From Parapedobacter pyrenivorans (lineage in GTDB: Bacteria; Bacteroidota; Bacteroidia; Sphingobacteriales; Sphingobacteriaceae), in the NCBI RefSeq assembly GCF_014636865.1, contig NZ_BMER01000001.1, positions 1,972,718-2,036,717 of the forward strand: a DNA stretch of 64,000 bases, written 5' to 3'. The position numbers and the translations under genes are program-made. The notes under the pieces were generated by a model. It was not told the origin of the DNA. It searched no databases and saw only the letters and a list, made by a program, of their open reading frames with translations. Below, in pieces: positions 1 through 9,086 of this stretch (position 1 is its first letter; each line of letters begins with the position of its first letter).

Positions 1-1961
1 ATGGTGAATTGGGTCATCGCCAAATCGGGAGCGCTGTAAAATACGAATAAGAGACAGATGCAGTAGCCGATGACGCTCGTTGCCACCACAGCCGTAAGGC
101 GCGAAGGGGCCGTGACGGTGATGTAAATAGCAGCAATGAGTATTCCCACCACCACCACTTCGTAGATGCTTATCGGCGAAAGGGTGTCGAACGTCAACTT
201 GATCGGCCCACCCGTAAACAATCGAAATGCCAACAATAATATGGCGAATATGATGATGCGTAGTAGGTATACCCGAAGGTAACCATTGTGCAACGTGCGG
301 GTGTATCTAATGGAGATCTTACGAGCATACCGTGCCAGGCTACCGATAATATGCTTTGGTGCCAGGTTGTTGTACCGTTCGATACTGGCCAGACTCGCGG
401 CCGAGGGTTTCCGTACAATATACAATAGTGTACCCAACGCGAGGGTGACACCACTCAACAGTAACACCAAATTGAAGCCATGCCATATTTTCAACGGGGA
501 GTCGATAGCCGATTGGTGCATCACATAGGCGGCGGGGTTGAGCAAGGCGTCGTCGACCAACCAAGGGGCGCAACCAAGAATAATGCCCAGTATCGCTAAG
601 AGTAGCGGGGCGCCCCACATGAGGCCGTTGGGAAGGTGTACCTGGGCAAAACTGTCGGGCAGGTTACCCGTGAAGGGCTTGATGCCCGCCATAAAGCCGG
701 CGCATAAGAGCAAGCCGTTAGTGAGCAGGGCCAGCGTAGTGAGGGCGATCATCCAGAAACCGGTAGTCTGCAACGTAGCCTCATATATGAGGTCTTTGCC
801 GATAAATCCAAAGGTGAGCGGCAGGCCAGCACTGGATAATGCCGCCAATATGCCTGCAACGGAAAGAGGCATCAATACCTTGCGCAGACCCGACAACTGT
901 GTCACATCGCGCGTGCCGGTCTCGTGGTCGATAACGCCAGCTGTCAGGAATAGCGAGGCTTTGTACAGCGCATGTACCAGAATGAATACGGAAGCCGCTA
1001 GTAATGACTCGGCGGTGCCGATTCCGATGAGGAAAACCAGCATTCCCAGCGCTGCAATGGTCGAATACGCCAGAATCGATTTTAGGTCCGTCCGGAAAAT
1101 GGAGTGAAATGCGCTGTAGAGCATGGTGATGCCACCGATCACGACGAGTGGGTACATCCAATAATCGGTGCCACCCAAAACCGGCTGAAGCCTGGCCAAT
1201 AGGTAAATGCCCGCTTTGACCATGGTGGCCGAGTGCAGGTATGCCGACACGGGGGTGGGCGCTTTCATGGCTCCGGGCAACCAGAAGTGGAAGGGGAATT
1301 GGGCCGATTTCGTGAATGCACCGGCAAATACCAAGATCAGGATTAATCCATATAGGGTATGGCTTTTAAGAAATTCATTGCTGCCCAACATTTCCTGTAT
1401 CGAGTAGCTACCCGATAAATGGCCCATCAGAATCAATCCAGCCATCAGCAAGAAGCCGCCACCCCCGGTTACACCTAGGGCAATCAACGAGCTTTTGCGA
1501 GACGCCCCATTGCCATTATTGAATCCGATGAGGAAAAACGAGCTAATGCTGGTGAGCTCCCAAAAGATGAAAAGGAGCAATACATTGTCGGCCAATACTA
1601 CGCCCAACATGGCTGCCATGAACAGACTAAGGTAGCCGTAGAATCGATCGAGGTACCGGTGCCCCTTCAGATACGGCGCAGCATATAAAAATACCAGTGA
1701 ACCAACTCCCGTAATCAACAGGCTAAACAACAGGGAGAGCCCATCTAAATGGAAATCAAAATTGATTCCCAAACTGGGCACCCAAGGATGATGGGAATGG
1801 ACATGGCGACCGTCTTGGATTGCAGGAATGAAACTGATGAAATAAGCAAATAAGGTAATCGGCAACAAAGCGACTAGGATAGCCAGCCGGCCGCGAAGAT
1901 ACTTCCCGAATGGGATATATAAGATGGAAACAATCAGGCCTGCAAGTACAGCTATCAGCAT
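1..1961 (-). CDS. mrpA: Mrp-type Na+/H+ antiporter subunit A (partial, C-terminus outside window)
   Basis: The reading frame is open from an ATG at 1961 leftwards through base 1, giving about 653 residues without a stop; the C-terminus lies outside the window. The protein is almost entirely hydrophobic helices. It carries the proton-antiporter core of the NuoL/MrpA family: FWELTSISSFFLIGF near residue 130, PFHFWLPGAMKAPTPVSAYL near 226-245, and the lysine-containing VHALYKASLFLTAG segment. The last visible residues, PDLAMTQFT, match the PDLALTQ stretch that begins the MrpA-specific C-terminal region and is absent from plain NuoL, which decides the subunit. MrpA is the large membrane subunit of the multi-subunit cation/proton antiporter used in pH and sodium homeostasis. 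The remaining mrp genes would be expected just left of the window. A fused MrpA/B product is possible and cannot be excluded here. Confidence 0.85.
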   Translation of the reverse strand, partial: MLIAVLAGLIVSILYIPFGKYLRGRLAILVALLPITLFAYFISFIPAIQDGRHVHSHHPWVPSLGINFDFHLDGLSLLFSLLITGVGSLVFLYAAPYLKGHRYLDRFYGYLSLFMAAMLGVVLADNVLLLFIFWELTSISSFFLIGFNNGNGASRKSSLIALGVTGGGGFLLMAGLILMGHLSGSYSIQEMLGSNEFLKSHTLYGLILILVFAGAFTKSAQFPFHFWLPGAMKAPTPVSAYLHSATMVKAGIYLLARLQPVLGGTDYWMYPLVVIGGITMLYSAFHSIFRTDLKSILAYSTIAALGMLVFLIGIGTAESLLAASVFILVHALYKASLFLTAGVIDHETGTRDVTQLSGLRKVLMPLSVAGILAALSSAGLPLTFGFIGKDLIYEATLQTTGFWMIALTTLALLTNGLLLCAGFMAGIKPFTGNLPDSFAQVHLPNGLMWGAPLLLAILGIILGCAPWLVDDALLNPAAYVMHQSAIDSPLKIWHGFNLVLLLSGVTLALGTLLYIVRKPSAASLASIERYNNLAPKHIIGSLARYARKISIRYTRTLHNGYLRVYLLRIIIFAILLLAFRLFTGGPIKLTFDTLSPISIYEVVVVGILIAAIYITVTAPSRLTAVVATSVIGYCICLLFVFYSAPDLAMTQFT

Positions 1962-2107
1962 CTATCAAGTTCATTTAGTCCTCGGAGGGCACTAAAATAT
2001 ATAAATTTCTACAAGGGAATTGCATAAAAGTTGAAAAAATAGGATTTATTAAAGGTTCTTCTTAATATTGGATGCTCATCGAAATGTCTTAATTAAAATT
2101 GATCACT

Positions 2108-3064
2108 ATGAAACTAACCATATTGGATGGATACGCCCTGAATCCAGGCGACTTGAGCTGGGAATACCTGAACCGCTACGGCGAAGTGATGGTCTATGAC
2201 CGCACGCCGTCGACCGAAATTGTCGAGCGGGCCAAAGAGGCCGATGTGGTATTGACGAACAAGGTGCCGTTGGATACCGATACGTTGAAGCAGTTGCCCA
2301 AGTTGAAATATATTGGGGTACTGGCCACGGGATACAACATCATCGATATCAACCAAGCCAATCGGCAAGGGATTGTCGTGACCAATGTACCTGGATATAG
2401 TACCCGGTCAGTAGCGCAGCTGACATTCGCACTTTTATTGGAGCTCTGTCACCATGTGCAGTACCATAGTGACCGGGTGATGGAAGGAAAATGGGCACAA
2501 TCGCCCGATTTTTCCTTTTGGGACTACCCGCTGATCGAACTTTCGGAGAAAACCATCGGCATTGTAGGTTTTGGCGATATCGGCGGGCAGGTTGCGGACA
2601 TCGCCACGGCATTCGGTATGCAGGTTATGGCGTATAGTCGAACCGAGACAGATCAATCCCATCGAAGTAATTTTAGATGGGTTGGGCTGGATGAGCTGTT
2701 GGCACATTCGGATGTGGTCAGCCTGCATTGTCCGCTTACACCGCAGACCAACGGCATGATGAATAAGGATACGTTGGCAAAGATGAAGCCGTCTGCCTTT
2801 CTCATCAATACGTCAAGAGGGCCTCTTGTGGTGGAGAAAGATCTGAAAGAGCTGTTGAATAGGGGCAAGATAGCCGGAGCCGGGCTCGATGTATTGTCCG
2901 TAGAGCCGCCCGATCCGGACAATCCGTTGTTTGGGGCGAAAAACTGCCTGATTACGCCACATATCGCCTGGGCTACACAAGAGGCCCGATCTCGCTTAAT
3001 GGAAATAGCCGATGCGAACTTGTCGGCTTACTTAGCAGGTAAGCCGGTGAATGTAGTTAACTAA
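2108..3064 (+). CDS. D-2-hydroxyacid dehydrogenase (glycerate dehydrogenase/hydroxypyruvate reductase-like)
   Basis: A 318-residue NAD(P)-dependent D-isomer-specific 2-hydroxyacid dehydrogenase. The Rossmann loop GIVGFGDIGG is near residue 151. The catalytic Arg is in NTSRG (about 235), the Glu in SVEPPDPDN (about 265) and the His in TPHIAW (about 284). It reduces 2-keto acids to D-2-hydroxyacids in the cytoplasm. The long N-terminal substrate domain and the spacing are closest to glycerate dehydrogenases/hydroxypyruvate reductases, but the substrate cannot be read from sequence. I chose the ATG at 2108; a TTG three codons upstream (2099) is in frame but less likely. It is divergent from the antiporter gene and followed by an independent gene with its own -7 box. 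A second member of the family lies at 7160-8104. Confidence 0.85.
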   Translation: MKLTILDGYALNPGDLSWEYLNRYGEVMVYDRTPSTEIVERAKEADVVLTNKVPLDTDTLKQLPKLKYIGVLATGYNIIDINQANRQGIVVTNVPGYSTRSVAQLTFALLLELCHHVQYHSDRVMEGKWAQSPDFSFWDYPLIELSEKTIGIVGFGDIGGQVADIATAFGMQVMAYSRTETDQSHRSNFRWVGLDELLAHSDVVSLHCPLTPQTNGMMNKDTLAKMKPSAFLINTSRGPLVVEKDLKELLNRGKIAGAGLDVLSVEPPDPDNPLFGAKNCLITPHIAWATQEARSRLMEIADANLSAYLAGKPVNVVN

Positions 3065-3075
3065 TTGTGAATCCT

Positions 3076-3083
3076 TATGTTTG
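3076..3083 (+). promoter_or_regulatory. Bacteroidota -7 promoter box for the phosphoesterase gene
   Basis: TATGTTTG is a perfect match to the TAnnTTTG -7 element of the Bacteroidota primary sigma factor, 26 bases before the ATG at 3110. I see no good TTG/TTTG -33 element at the normal distance. Confidence 0.5.
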
Positions 3084-3109
3084 TATGTGTAACCCTTTAA
3101 GATACTAAA

Positions 3110-4198
3110 ATGAAAGATTATCGTTTCAACCGTTTTGTACTGCTGTGTTTTGTTTGCTTTTTGTTTGTCGGTAGTTATGCACAGGAGGCACAATACACGC
3201 CCCCCCAATTAAGCGATCCGGAGTCTTGGTCATTAGTGTTGATGCCCGATCCGCAGACCTATGTAAAGTTTGAGCGTAACCAGGGAGCCCTAGAATTGAT
3301 GACGGGATGGATCAGTGAGCAAATCGAACCGTTGAATATCGGCATGGTGCTATGCACAGGAGATTTGGTGGAACATAACGATTGGTTGAATCCGAACGGT
3401 ACCCAAGCCAACCAACCCGGCAAGAAACAATGGGAGGCTGTTGCAAGGGCATTTAACCGATTAGATGGTCGGGTTCCTTATATAGCTGCGACAGGCAATC
3501 ACGACTATGGTGTGAAGAGTATAGAATACCGCCGAACGAATTATAACCACTATTTCCCCGTCGATAAAAATCCGCTGTCTCAAAAACTGTTGCGTGATGT
3601 GGGAATCGATAATGACGGCTATCCGTCGTTGACCAATGCTACGTATGAATTTACGACCCCCCATGGCCGTAAATTGCTTTTCATGGTGATCGAATTTGCA
3701 CCACGGGACACCGTGTTGCGATGGGCGCTCCAAACGGTCAACCAAGAAAAATATGCCGAACACACGGTGATCTTACTTACCCACTCTTACCTTAATTCCA
3801 ACAGTGAGCACATTGTTAAGGAGGGGTATCCGATTACAGACGGCAATTATGGAGCAGCGATATGGGAAAAGCTGGTAAAACCCTCGAAGAATATCCAACT
3901 GGTGTTCAGTGGGCATATCGGTAAACCGGATGATGTGCTGGGACATATCGGTTTCCGGACGGATACCAATGCTGGAGGGAAGCACGTGCAACAGATGGTC
4001 TTCAACGCACAGGCCCTTGGTGGAGGCTGGCACGGCAATGGCGGTGATGGCTGGTTGCGGTATTTGGAGTTTATGCCGGATGGGAAGACGGTGAAGGTGA
4101 AGACCTTTTCACCGCTATTCGCCATTTCCCCAACTACGCAACACCTGGCGTGGCGCACAGCAGCATACGATGAGTTTAGCTTTGAACTGGATAAGTAA
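3110..4198 (+). CDS. Secreted calcineurin-like metallophosphoesterase
   Basis: 362 residues. A signal peptide (basic start, hydrophobic core, cleavage after SYAQ at about 25) sends the protein out of the cytoplasm. The metallophosphoesterase motifs appear in order: PDPQ (about 46), GDLVEHND (about 84), GNHDYG (about 130), THSYLN (about 226) and GHIGKPD (about 270). These would bind a two-metal centre and hydrolyse a phosphate mono- or diester. The substrate is unknown; many such exported enzymes in this phylum act on nucleotides or sugar phosphates. The gene stands alone, with its own -7 box, and faces acs; a long hairpin separates the two 3' ends. Confidence 0.85.
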   Translation: MKDYRFNRFVLLCFVCFLFVGSYAQEAQYTPPQLSDPESWSLVLMPDPQTYVKFERNQGALELMTGWISEQIEPLNIGMVLCTGDLVEHNDWLNPNGTQANQPGKKQWEAVARAFNRLDGRVPYIAATGNHDYGVKSIEYRRTNYNHYFPVDKNPLSQKLLRDVGIDNDGYPSLTNATYEFTTPHGRKLLFMVIEFAPRDTVLRWALQTVNQEKYAEHTVILLTHSYLNSNSEHIVKEGYPITDGNYGAAIWEKLVKPSKNIQLVFSGHIGKPDDVLGHIGFRTDTNAGGKHVQQMVFNAQALGGGWHGNGGDGWLRYLEFMPDGKTVKVKTFSPLFAISPTTQHLAWRTAAYDEFSFELDK

Positions 4199-4206
4199 AT
4201 GATGGG

Positions 4207-4243
4207 ATAGCGTGGTCGACATTGCAATGTCAGACCACGCTAT
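4207..4243. terminator. Long hairpin between convergent genes (bidirectional terminator candidate)
   Basis: ATAGCGTGGTC at 4207-4217 pairs perfectly with GACCACGCTAT at 4233-4243. The enclosed GACATTGCAATGTC is itself self-complementary, so the hairpin has about 17 pairs and one bulge. It lies between the 3' ends of the phosphoesterase gene and acs. There is no T-tract on either side, so simple Rho-independent termination is not certain. Confidence 0.55.
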
Positions 4244-4250
4244 TGCCACG

Positions 4251-6170
4251 TTACCCCCTCAGTTTCTCTGCGCCGGCCTTAATCTCTTCCACGACTCCCG
4301 GGTCAAGTAACGTCGTAATATCTCCTAAATTAGAGGTATCACCCTCTGCGATTTTCCTTAGAATACGTCGCATGATTTTGCCCGAGCGCGTTTTAGGAAG
4401 ACCACTTACAAACTGGATCTTGTCCGGTTTGGCAATGGCCCCGATGATGCGGCTTACAGTTTGGTTAATGTCCCGACGGGTAAGATCTTCATCTACATGG
4501 TGTCCTGAGGCTATCACATAAGCATAAATCCCCTGACCTTTTACTGGATGGGGGTAGCCCACGATCGCTGATTCAACCACGTCACTGTGCATGTTGATCG
4601 CGTTTTCCAACTCTGCCGTGCCGATGCGATGGCCGGAAACATTCAAAACATCGTCTACACGCCCTGTAATACGGTAATAGCCATCTTCGTTGCGAAGACA
4701 GCCATCGCCCGTGAAATACATGTTTTCATAGGCAGCAAAGTAGGTCTGCCGGCAGCGTTCGTGGTCGCCGTAGGTGGTACGGATCATTCCAGGCCACGGG
4801 AATTTAATACAGAGGTTTCCGCTCACATTGTTGCCTTGTAGCTCATTTCCCTTTTCATCAACCAAGACGGGTTGTATACCCGGTAGTGGAAGCATAGCAT
4901 AGCTTGGAATAGTGGGGGTGATGCCTGCGATGGGGGAGATTAGGATGCCACCATTTTCGGTCTGCCACCACGTATCCACGATGGGCGCTTTCCCCTTGCC
5001 AATTTTTTCGTTGTACCAATTCCAAGCTTCCTCATTGATGGGTTCGCCTACGCTGCCGAGCTTGCGGATACTGCTGAGATCTTTTCCATCAACATAGCTA
5101 TCGCCCGACGCCATCAGCGAACGGATAGCGGTAGGAGCGGTATATAAGATGTTCACTTTGTGTTTTTCAACAATATCCCAAAAACGACCTGCATCAGGCC
5201 AAGTGGGTACGCCTTCAAACATCAACGATGTTGCACCTTGCGACAGTGGACCGTAGATGATGTAGGAATGTCCGGTGATCCAGCCGATGTCGGCGGTACA
5301 GAAATAAACTTCATCGGGTTGATACTGGAAAACATTGGCAAACGTGTAGCCCGTGTAAACCATATAGCCCCCACAGGTATGTACGACTCCCTTGGGCTTG
5401 CCGGTGGAACCAGAGGTATAAAGGATGAAAAGCATGTCTTCGGCGTCCATTTCCTCCGCGGGGCATGTTGGATTGCCCTGGGTCTCTACTTTCTTGATTT
5501 CGTCTTCCCACCACACATCGCGACCTTTGATCATGGATACGGGGGTGCGGGTGCGGGTAAGTACAATAACACGGTCGACTGCCTTGCATTGCACCAATGC
5601 ATCATCGACGATGCTTTTTAGTTCGATGGTTTTGGTGCCGCGATACCCGCCATCCGAGGTGATGACCAGCCGGCAGCCCGTGTCGTTGATACGGTCGGCA
5701 ATGGATTGCGCCGAGAACCCTCCAAAGACGACGGAATGAATGGCGCCGATACGGGCACAAGCCAAGACGGTAATGACCAACTCAGGAACCATGGGCAGGT
5801 AGATACATACACGGTCCCCTTTACGTACGCCATTGTTTTTGAGCACATTGGAGAATTGCTCTACCTTTTCCAGTAACTGCTTGTAGGTAAGCACCCGGTG
5901 TGCCTCATTGGGATCATTTGGCTCCCATACGATGGCTGGTTTATCACCCAGTTGGTAAATGTGGCGGTCTAAACAATTTTCGGTAATATTGAGCTTAGCG
6001 CCTTCGAACCATTTGATTTTGGGCTCTTTGAAATTCCAGTCCAACACATTATTCCACTTGCGCCGCCAATAGAAATGATCGGCTATCCCCGCCCAGAATT
6101 CCTCAGGTTTTTCGACACTGCGTTGATAAACCTCTTGGTATTCTTCAAATGATTTGATTTGTAAGTTCAT
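4251..6170 (-). CDS. acs: Acetyl-CoA synthetase (AMP-forming)
   Basis: 639 residues from the ATG at 6170; an extended frame from 6209 exists, but the protein homologous to Acs begins at MNLQIKSFEEY. This adenylate-forming enzyme converts acetate, ATP and CoA to acetyl-CoA in the cytoplasm. Seen in sequence: the P-loop-like YTSGSTGKPKG (about 250), WWQTENGG in the acetate-binding region, the hinge segment ITGRVDDVLNVSGHRIG (about 505-520), and the C-terminal PKTRSGKIMRR, whose lysine is the known acetylation switch in the family. The length is typical of full-size Acs. It is divergent from the UbiA-like gene across 110 bases of AT-rich DNA, and its 3' end is closed by the hairpin at 4207-4243. 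Confidence 0.95.
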   Translation of the reverse strand: MNLQIKSFEEYQEVYQRSVEKPEEFWAGIADHFYWRRKWNNVLDWNFKEPKIKWFEGAKLNITENCLDRHIYQLGDKPAIVWEPNDPNEAHRVLTYKQLLEKVEQFSNVLKNNGVRKGDRVCIYLPMVPELVITVLACARIGAIHSVVFGGFSAQSIADRINDTGCRLVITSDGGYRGTKTIELKSIVDDALVQCKAVDRVIVLTRTRTPVSMIKGRDVWWEDEIKKVETQGNPTCPAEEMDAEDMLFILYTSGSTGKPKGVVHTCGGYMVYTGYTFANVFQYQPDEVYFCTADIGWITGHSYIIYGPLSQGATSLMFEGVPTWPDAGRFWDIVEKHKVNILYTAPTAIRSLMASGDSYVDGKDLSSIRKLGSVGEPINEEAWNWYNEKIGKGKAPIVDTWWQTENGGILISPIAGITPTIPSYAMLPLPGIQPVLVDEKGNELQGNNVSGNLCIKFPWPGMIRTTYGDHERCRQTYFAAYENMYFTGDGCLRNEDGYYRITGRVDDVLNVSGHRIGTAELENAINMHSDVVESAIVGYPHPVKGQGIYAYVIASGHHVDEDLTRRDINQTVSRIIGAIAKPDKIQFVSGLPKTRSGKIMRRILRKIAEGDTSNLGDITTLLDPGVVEEIKAGAEKLRG

Positions 6171-6280
6171 ATTAAGTTTAATTTTTTGCGTTATTTTGTT
6201 GGACAGCACATTGGCCTACACTTGGTTTTTAAAGCTGGCTAATTTACATACTTTTTGCAAAAAAGAGAATTTTCTGCCAA

Positions 6281-7156
6281 ATGCTATTGGATAATAACCG
6301 TAGATTCTTGGACACATTACTCTTCAGCAACGTCTTTATCGCTGGCTGCGCTGTCGCACAGGGTTGGATGACATATCTGCTGCTGTTGATACCCGTCGAT
6401 TACATCGTATTGGTCATTTTGGGTTGTGCAACCTTAGCATTATACAATTTCAGTATGATATTGGCTAAGCCACAGCATCCCGAGACTTCTCCCTATCGGC
6501 GCGTGCGTTGGGTCTTCCGGCATGAGCGGTCGCTTTGGGTATGGACCGGCGTAGCGTTGATTGTGGCGTTTGTGCTTGGCTTACAGCTTCATATGCCCTC
6601 ATTTATATTGCTAGGAGTTATGGGCGTGATGGGGTTGGCCTATAATATGCCCATTATGCGGGTAGCGGGCAGGCAGCGTCGGGCCGGATTACGTCAAATC
6701 ACCGGTTTGAAATTATTCTATATCGGGTTGGTGTGGTTGATGAGTAGCGTATTGCTTCCGGTGGCCGAAGCTTATCATGACGACTTTCAGATTGTCTGGC
6801 CACAGGTTGTCCAGTTGATGGGATGGGTATTCCTGTTTGTAGTGGCCATTACGATCCCGTTCGATATCCGCGACATCTATCAGGATAAGTATTATGGATT
6901 GAAAACGATTCCGGTTTTATTTGGCGAACGCAAAGCGCTCACCTTATCTACCATGCTGTTGGTGCTGCATATCGGCTGGGTTTGGTTTAGCAATTATTCG
7001 TTGGATATCCGATTGGCGTTGAGCATCGCGTCATTAATAACGCTATTTTTTATTCTGTTCTCGCCCGTGAAGAAAAACGAATACTATTACTTTCTACTGT
7101 TGGATGGCACGATGTTGTTGCAGTTTCTTGCTGTCTATTTGGCTTTATACCTTTAA
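6281..7156 (+). CDS. UbiA-like membrane prenyltransferase family protein
   Basis: 291 residues, about eight hydrophobic helices. Between predicted helices it has DIRDIYQDKYYGLKTIP (about 207-223), which fits the second Asp-rich motif (DxRDxxxDxxxGxxTxP) of UbiA-type intramembrane prenyltransferases. The first motif, normally NDxxDxxxD, is not recognisable; the corresponding place reads LYNFSMILAKPQH. It may therefore be a divergent or inactive family member, and I do not assign a substrate. It converges on the serA-like gene with only three bases between stops. It is divergent from acs. Confidence 0.55.
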   Translation: MLLDNNRRFLDTLLFSNVFIAGCAVAQGWMTYLLLLIPVDYIVLVILGCATLALYNFSMILAKPQHPETSPYRRVRWVFRHERSLWVWTGVALIVAFVLGLQLHMPSFILLGVMGVMGLAYNMPIMRVAGRQRRAGLRQITGLKLFYIGLVWLMSSVLLPVAEAYHDDFQIVWPQVVQLMGWVFLFVVAITIPFDIRDIYQDKYYGLKTIPVLFGERKALTLSTMLLVLHIGWVWFSNYSLDIRLALSIASLITLFFILFSPVKKNEYYYFLLLDGTMLLQFLAVYLALYL

Positions 7157-7159
7157 ACA

Positions 7160-8104
7160 TTATTTCTTTGCCAAAACTGCAATTAACTTGTCTACGAGAA
7201 TAGCTGCAATTTTGAAATAGCTTTCCACGCTCCATCCCGCTACGTGCGGACTTAAGATGATCCGTTCGTTTTGTGCCAGCTGGCTATACCAATCGGTATC
7301 TTTCAATGCTGGGAATTTTTCTACAGGTAGCACATCAAAGGCAGCACCCAATATACGGCCTTCGTCCACGGCTTTCAGTACCGAGGGGACGTCCACGATT
7401 CCGCCGCGGGCACCGTTGAGGAAGAAGATCGGTTTGCGGAAGTGGTAGAGGTATTCATCATCAATCATGCTCCGGGTTTCGCGGGTAAGTGGAATGTGTA
7501 GGCTAAGTACATCGGCCCGTTTCACCACCTCTTCCATACTCACCTCTGTTGCATACGCGTCAGAATAGCCCGTTTTGTATTTGTCATAGGCAATGACTGT
7601 TACACCGAACCCCGATAGTTTGCGGGCCATGGCTTGGCCATTGTTTCCATAACCAATAAGGGCCACAGTGCGACCACCGAGCTCCAGTCCGCGGTTTTCC
7701 TCCCGCCGCCATAGGCCGTTTTTGACTTCCGAATTGCCGCGGTTGAGGTTGTTCATGAGGGACAGCAACATGCCAATCATGTGTTCACCAACCGCATCAC
7801 GGTTGCCTTCTGGTGCGTTGAGTAGGGTAATGCCTTTAGCGATGGCGTAGTCTTCGTCAATATTATCCATACCTGCCCCACCGCGTGCGATAATGGTAAG
7901 GCGCGGCGCGGCATCAATGAAAGCCGCATCGACCTTAAACTTAGAGCGGATCACCAAGCCGGTGTAACCTGAAATCCGCAGGAGCGTGTCTTCAAGGGTA
8001 AACGCAGGTTTATAATCGAACGCAATGTCATTGGCTTGGAGTTTTTCCATAAACACGGGATGAATATCATCCACAATGAGCAATTTGGTGGAATGTGTGG
8101 TCAT
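7160..8104 (-). CDS. D-2-hydroxyacid dehydrogenase, phosphoglycerate dehydrogenase-like
   Basis: 314 residues of the D-isomer-specific 2-hydroxyacid dehydrogenase family. It has IARGGAGMDNID in the substrate domain (typical of SerA-type enzymes), the NAD loop ALIGYGNNGQ, the catalytic Arg in NGARGG, the Glu in VLPVEKF and the His in SPHVAGW. It lacks the C-terminal ACT domain of classical SerA. It could make 3-phosphohydroxypyruvate for serine synthesis, but no serB or serC is nearby, so the substrate is inferred. The start codon overlaps the stop of rsmA in a 4-base ATGA arrangement, so the two are translationally coupled and share the promoter at 8909-8939. Confidence 0.8.
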   Translation of the reverse strand: MTTHSTKLLIVDDIHPVFMEKLQANDIAFDYKPAFTLEDTLLRISGYTGLVIRSKFKVDAAFIDAAPRLTIIARGGAGMDNIDEDYAIAKGITLLNAPEGNRDAVGEHMIGMLLSLMNNLNRGNSEVKNGLWRREENRGLELGGRTVALIGYGNNGQAMARKLSGFGVTVIAYDKYKTGYSDAYATEVSMEEVVKRADVLSLHIPLTRETRSMIDDEYLYHFRKPIFFLNGARGGIVDVPSVLKAVDEGRILGAAFDVLPVEKFPALKDTDWYSQLAQNERIILSPHVAGWSVESYFKIAAILVDKLIAVLAKK

Positions 8105-8880
8105 ATATGTTGTGCAATATCGTTTGTCAATAAGATGAAATCTGCTACAGATAGGCGCTCGGCCCGTAGATCGTAGTAGGGATGATCACTCATTTTGTCC
8201 TTCGGAATAACGACAGCAAGTGCGTTGCGCAAGGTCTTACGTCGTTGATTAAAGGCTGCTTTCACAACGCGCCAAAACAACCGTTCATCACATTCTAATG
8301 TTTCGACGGCGTTGCGGGTGAGCCGGACAACACCCGAAAGTACCTTGGGTGGTGGGTTGAACGCTCCAGCCTTGACCGTAAATAAGTATTCGACGTGATA
8401 ATAGGCTTGGACGAACACGCTCAATATTCCGTAGGCTTTGTTGCCCGGAGGGGCAGCACAGCGCTCCGCTACTTCTTTTTGGAACATACCCACCACTTCG
8501 ACGACGCGATGGCGTTCGTCCAATATTTTGAATAAGATCTGGGAAGATATATGATAAGGGAAATTGCCGATGATAGCCAATTTGCTTTCAAAGTGGTCAG
8601 CAAAATCTAGCTTTAGAAAATCTCCGTGTATGAGCCTTTCGCCCAGATTCGGATATTTATGCTGTAAGTATTGTATCGACTCGTCATCCACGTCGATGAG
8701 CCATGTTCTGTAGATTTCATTGGGCAGGAGCACTTCCGAAAGTATCCCCATGCCAGGCCCTACCTCCAACACCGCGTCATAGCCAAGCTGAGGACGCAGC
8801 GCACCCACAATTTTGGCGGCTGTATTTTTGTCGGTCAGGAAATGCTGGCCCAGGTGTTTTTTTGCGCGGACGCTGTTCAT
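8101..8880 (-). CDS. rsmA: 16S rRNA dimethyladenosine transferase
   Basis: 259 residues, the usual length of RsmA/KsgA. The enzyme dimethylates the two adjacent adenosines in the 3'-terminal hairpin of 16S rRNA, using S-adenosylmethionine, late in 30S assembly. Seen: the N-terminal AKKHLGQHFLTD signature, the SAM-binding EVGPGMGILSE (about 40-50), the catalytic NFPYHIS (about 105) and the C-terminal FNQRRKTLRNAL. It is the first gene of a two-gene operon with the serA-like dehydrogenase. Its promoter is one of the clearest in the window. Confidence 0.95.
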   Translation of the reverse strand: MNSVRAKKHLGQHFLTDKNTAAKIVGALRPQLGYDAVLEVGPGMGILSEVLLPNEIYRTWLIDVDDESIQYLQHKYPNLGERLIHGDFLKLDFADHFESKLAIIGNFPYHISSQILFKILDERHRVVEVVGMFQKEVAERCAAPPGNKAYGILSVFVQAYYHVEYLFTVKAGAFNPPPKVLSGVVRLTRNAVETLECDERLFWRVVKAAFNQRRKTLRNALAVVIPKDKMSDHPYYDLRAERLSVADFILLTNDIAQHI

Positions 8881-8908
8881 CGATGAATTGGATTTATGGC
8901 AAACCGGG

Positions 8909-8939
8909 CAAAAATAACCTATTTAAATTAAGTTGCCAA
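8909..8939 (-). promoter_or_regulatory. Promoter of the rsmA operon
   Basis: Read on the minus strand: TTG (8939-8937), 20 bases, then TATTTTTG (8916-8909). This is a full match to the Bacteroidota TTG-N19-21-TAnnTTTG promoter. Transcription would begin about 20 bases before the rsmA ATG. Confidence 0.75.
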
Positions 8940-9033
8940 TTTTTGTTATGGGACCAGGGGTATGCGACGGTTGAAATGCAAGCGGTGTGGCGTGTTGACA
9001 TGTTCTTTAGCGGCAGATGAGCGCATGGTAAAC

Positions 9034-9064
9034 TTGCATATAAAGGCAATTTTATCTAAGTTTG
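9034..9064 (+). promoter_or_regulatory. Promoter of pdxA
   Basis: TTG at 9034-9036, 20 bases, then TAAGTTTG at 9057-9064, followed by the pdxA ATG at 9087. It matches the Bacteroidota promoter in both boxes and spacing. Confidence 0.75.
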
Positions 9065-9086
9065 GTAGCCAAAATAAAAAGCGGAC

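Noticed and set aside
538-1107. Long plus-strand open frame of 189 codons
   Set aside because: It is antisense to the MrpA frame, has no family resemblance, and its composition is that of a reversed membrane protein gene.
7160-8104. Full SerA phosphoglycerate dehydrogenase
   Set aside because: The protein lacks the C-terminal ACT domain and no serine-pathway gene is adjacent, so I kept the broader family name.
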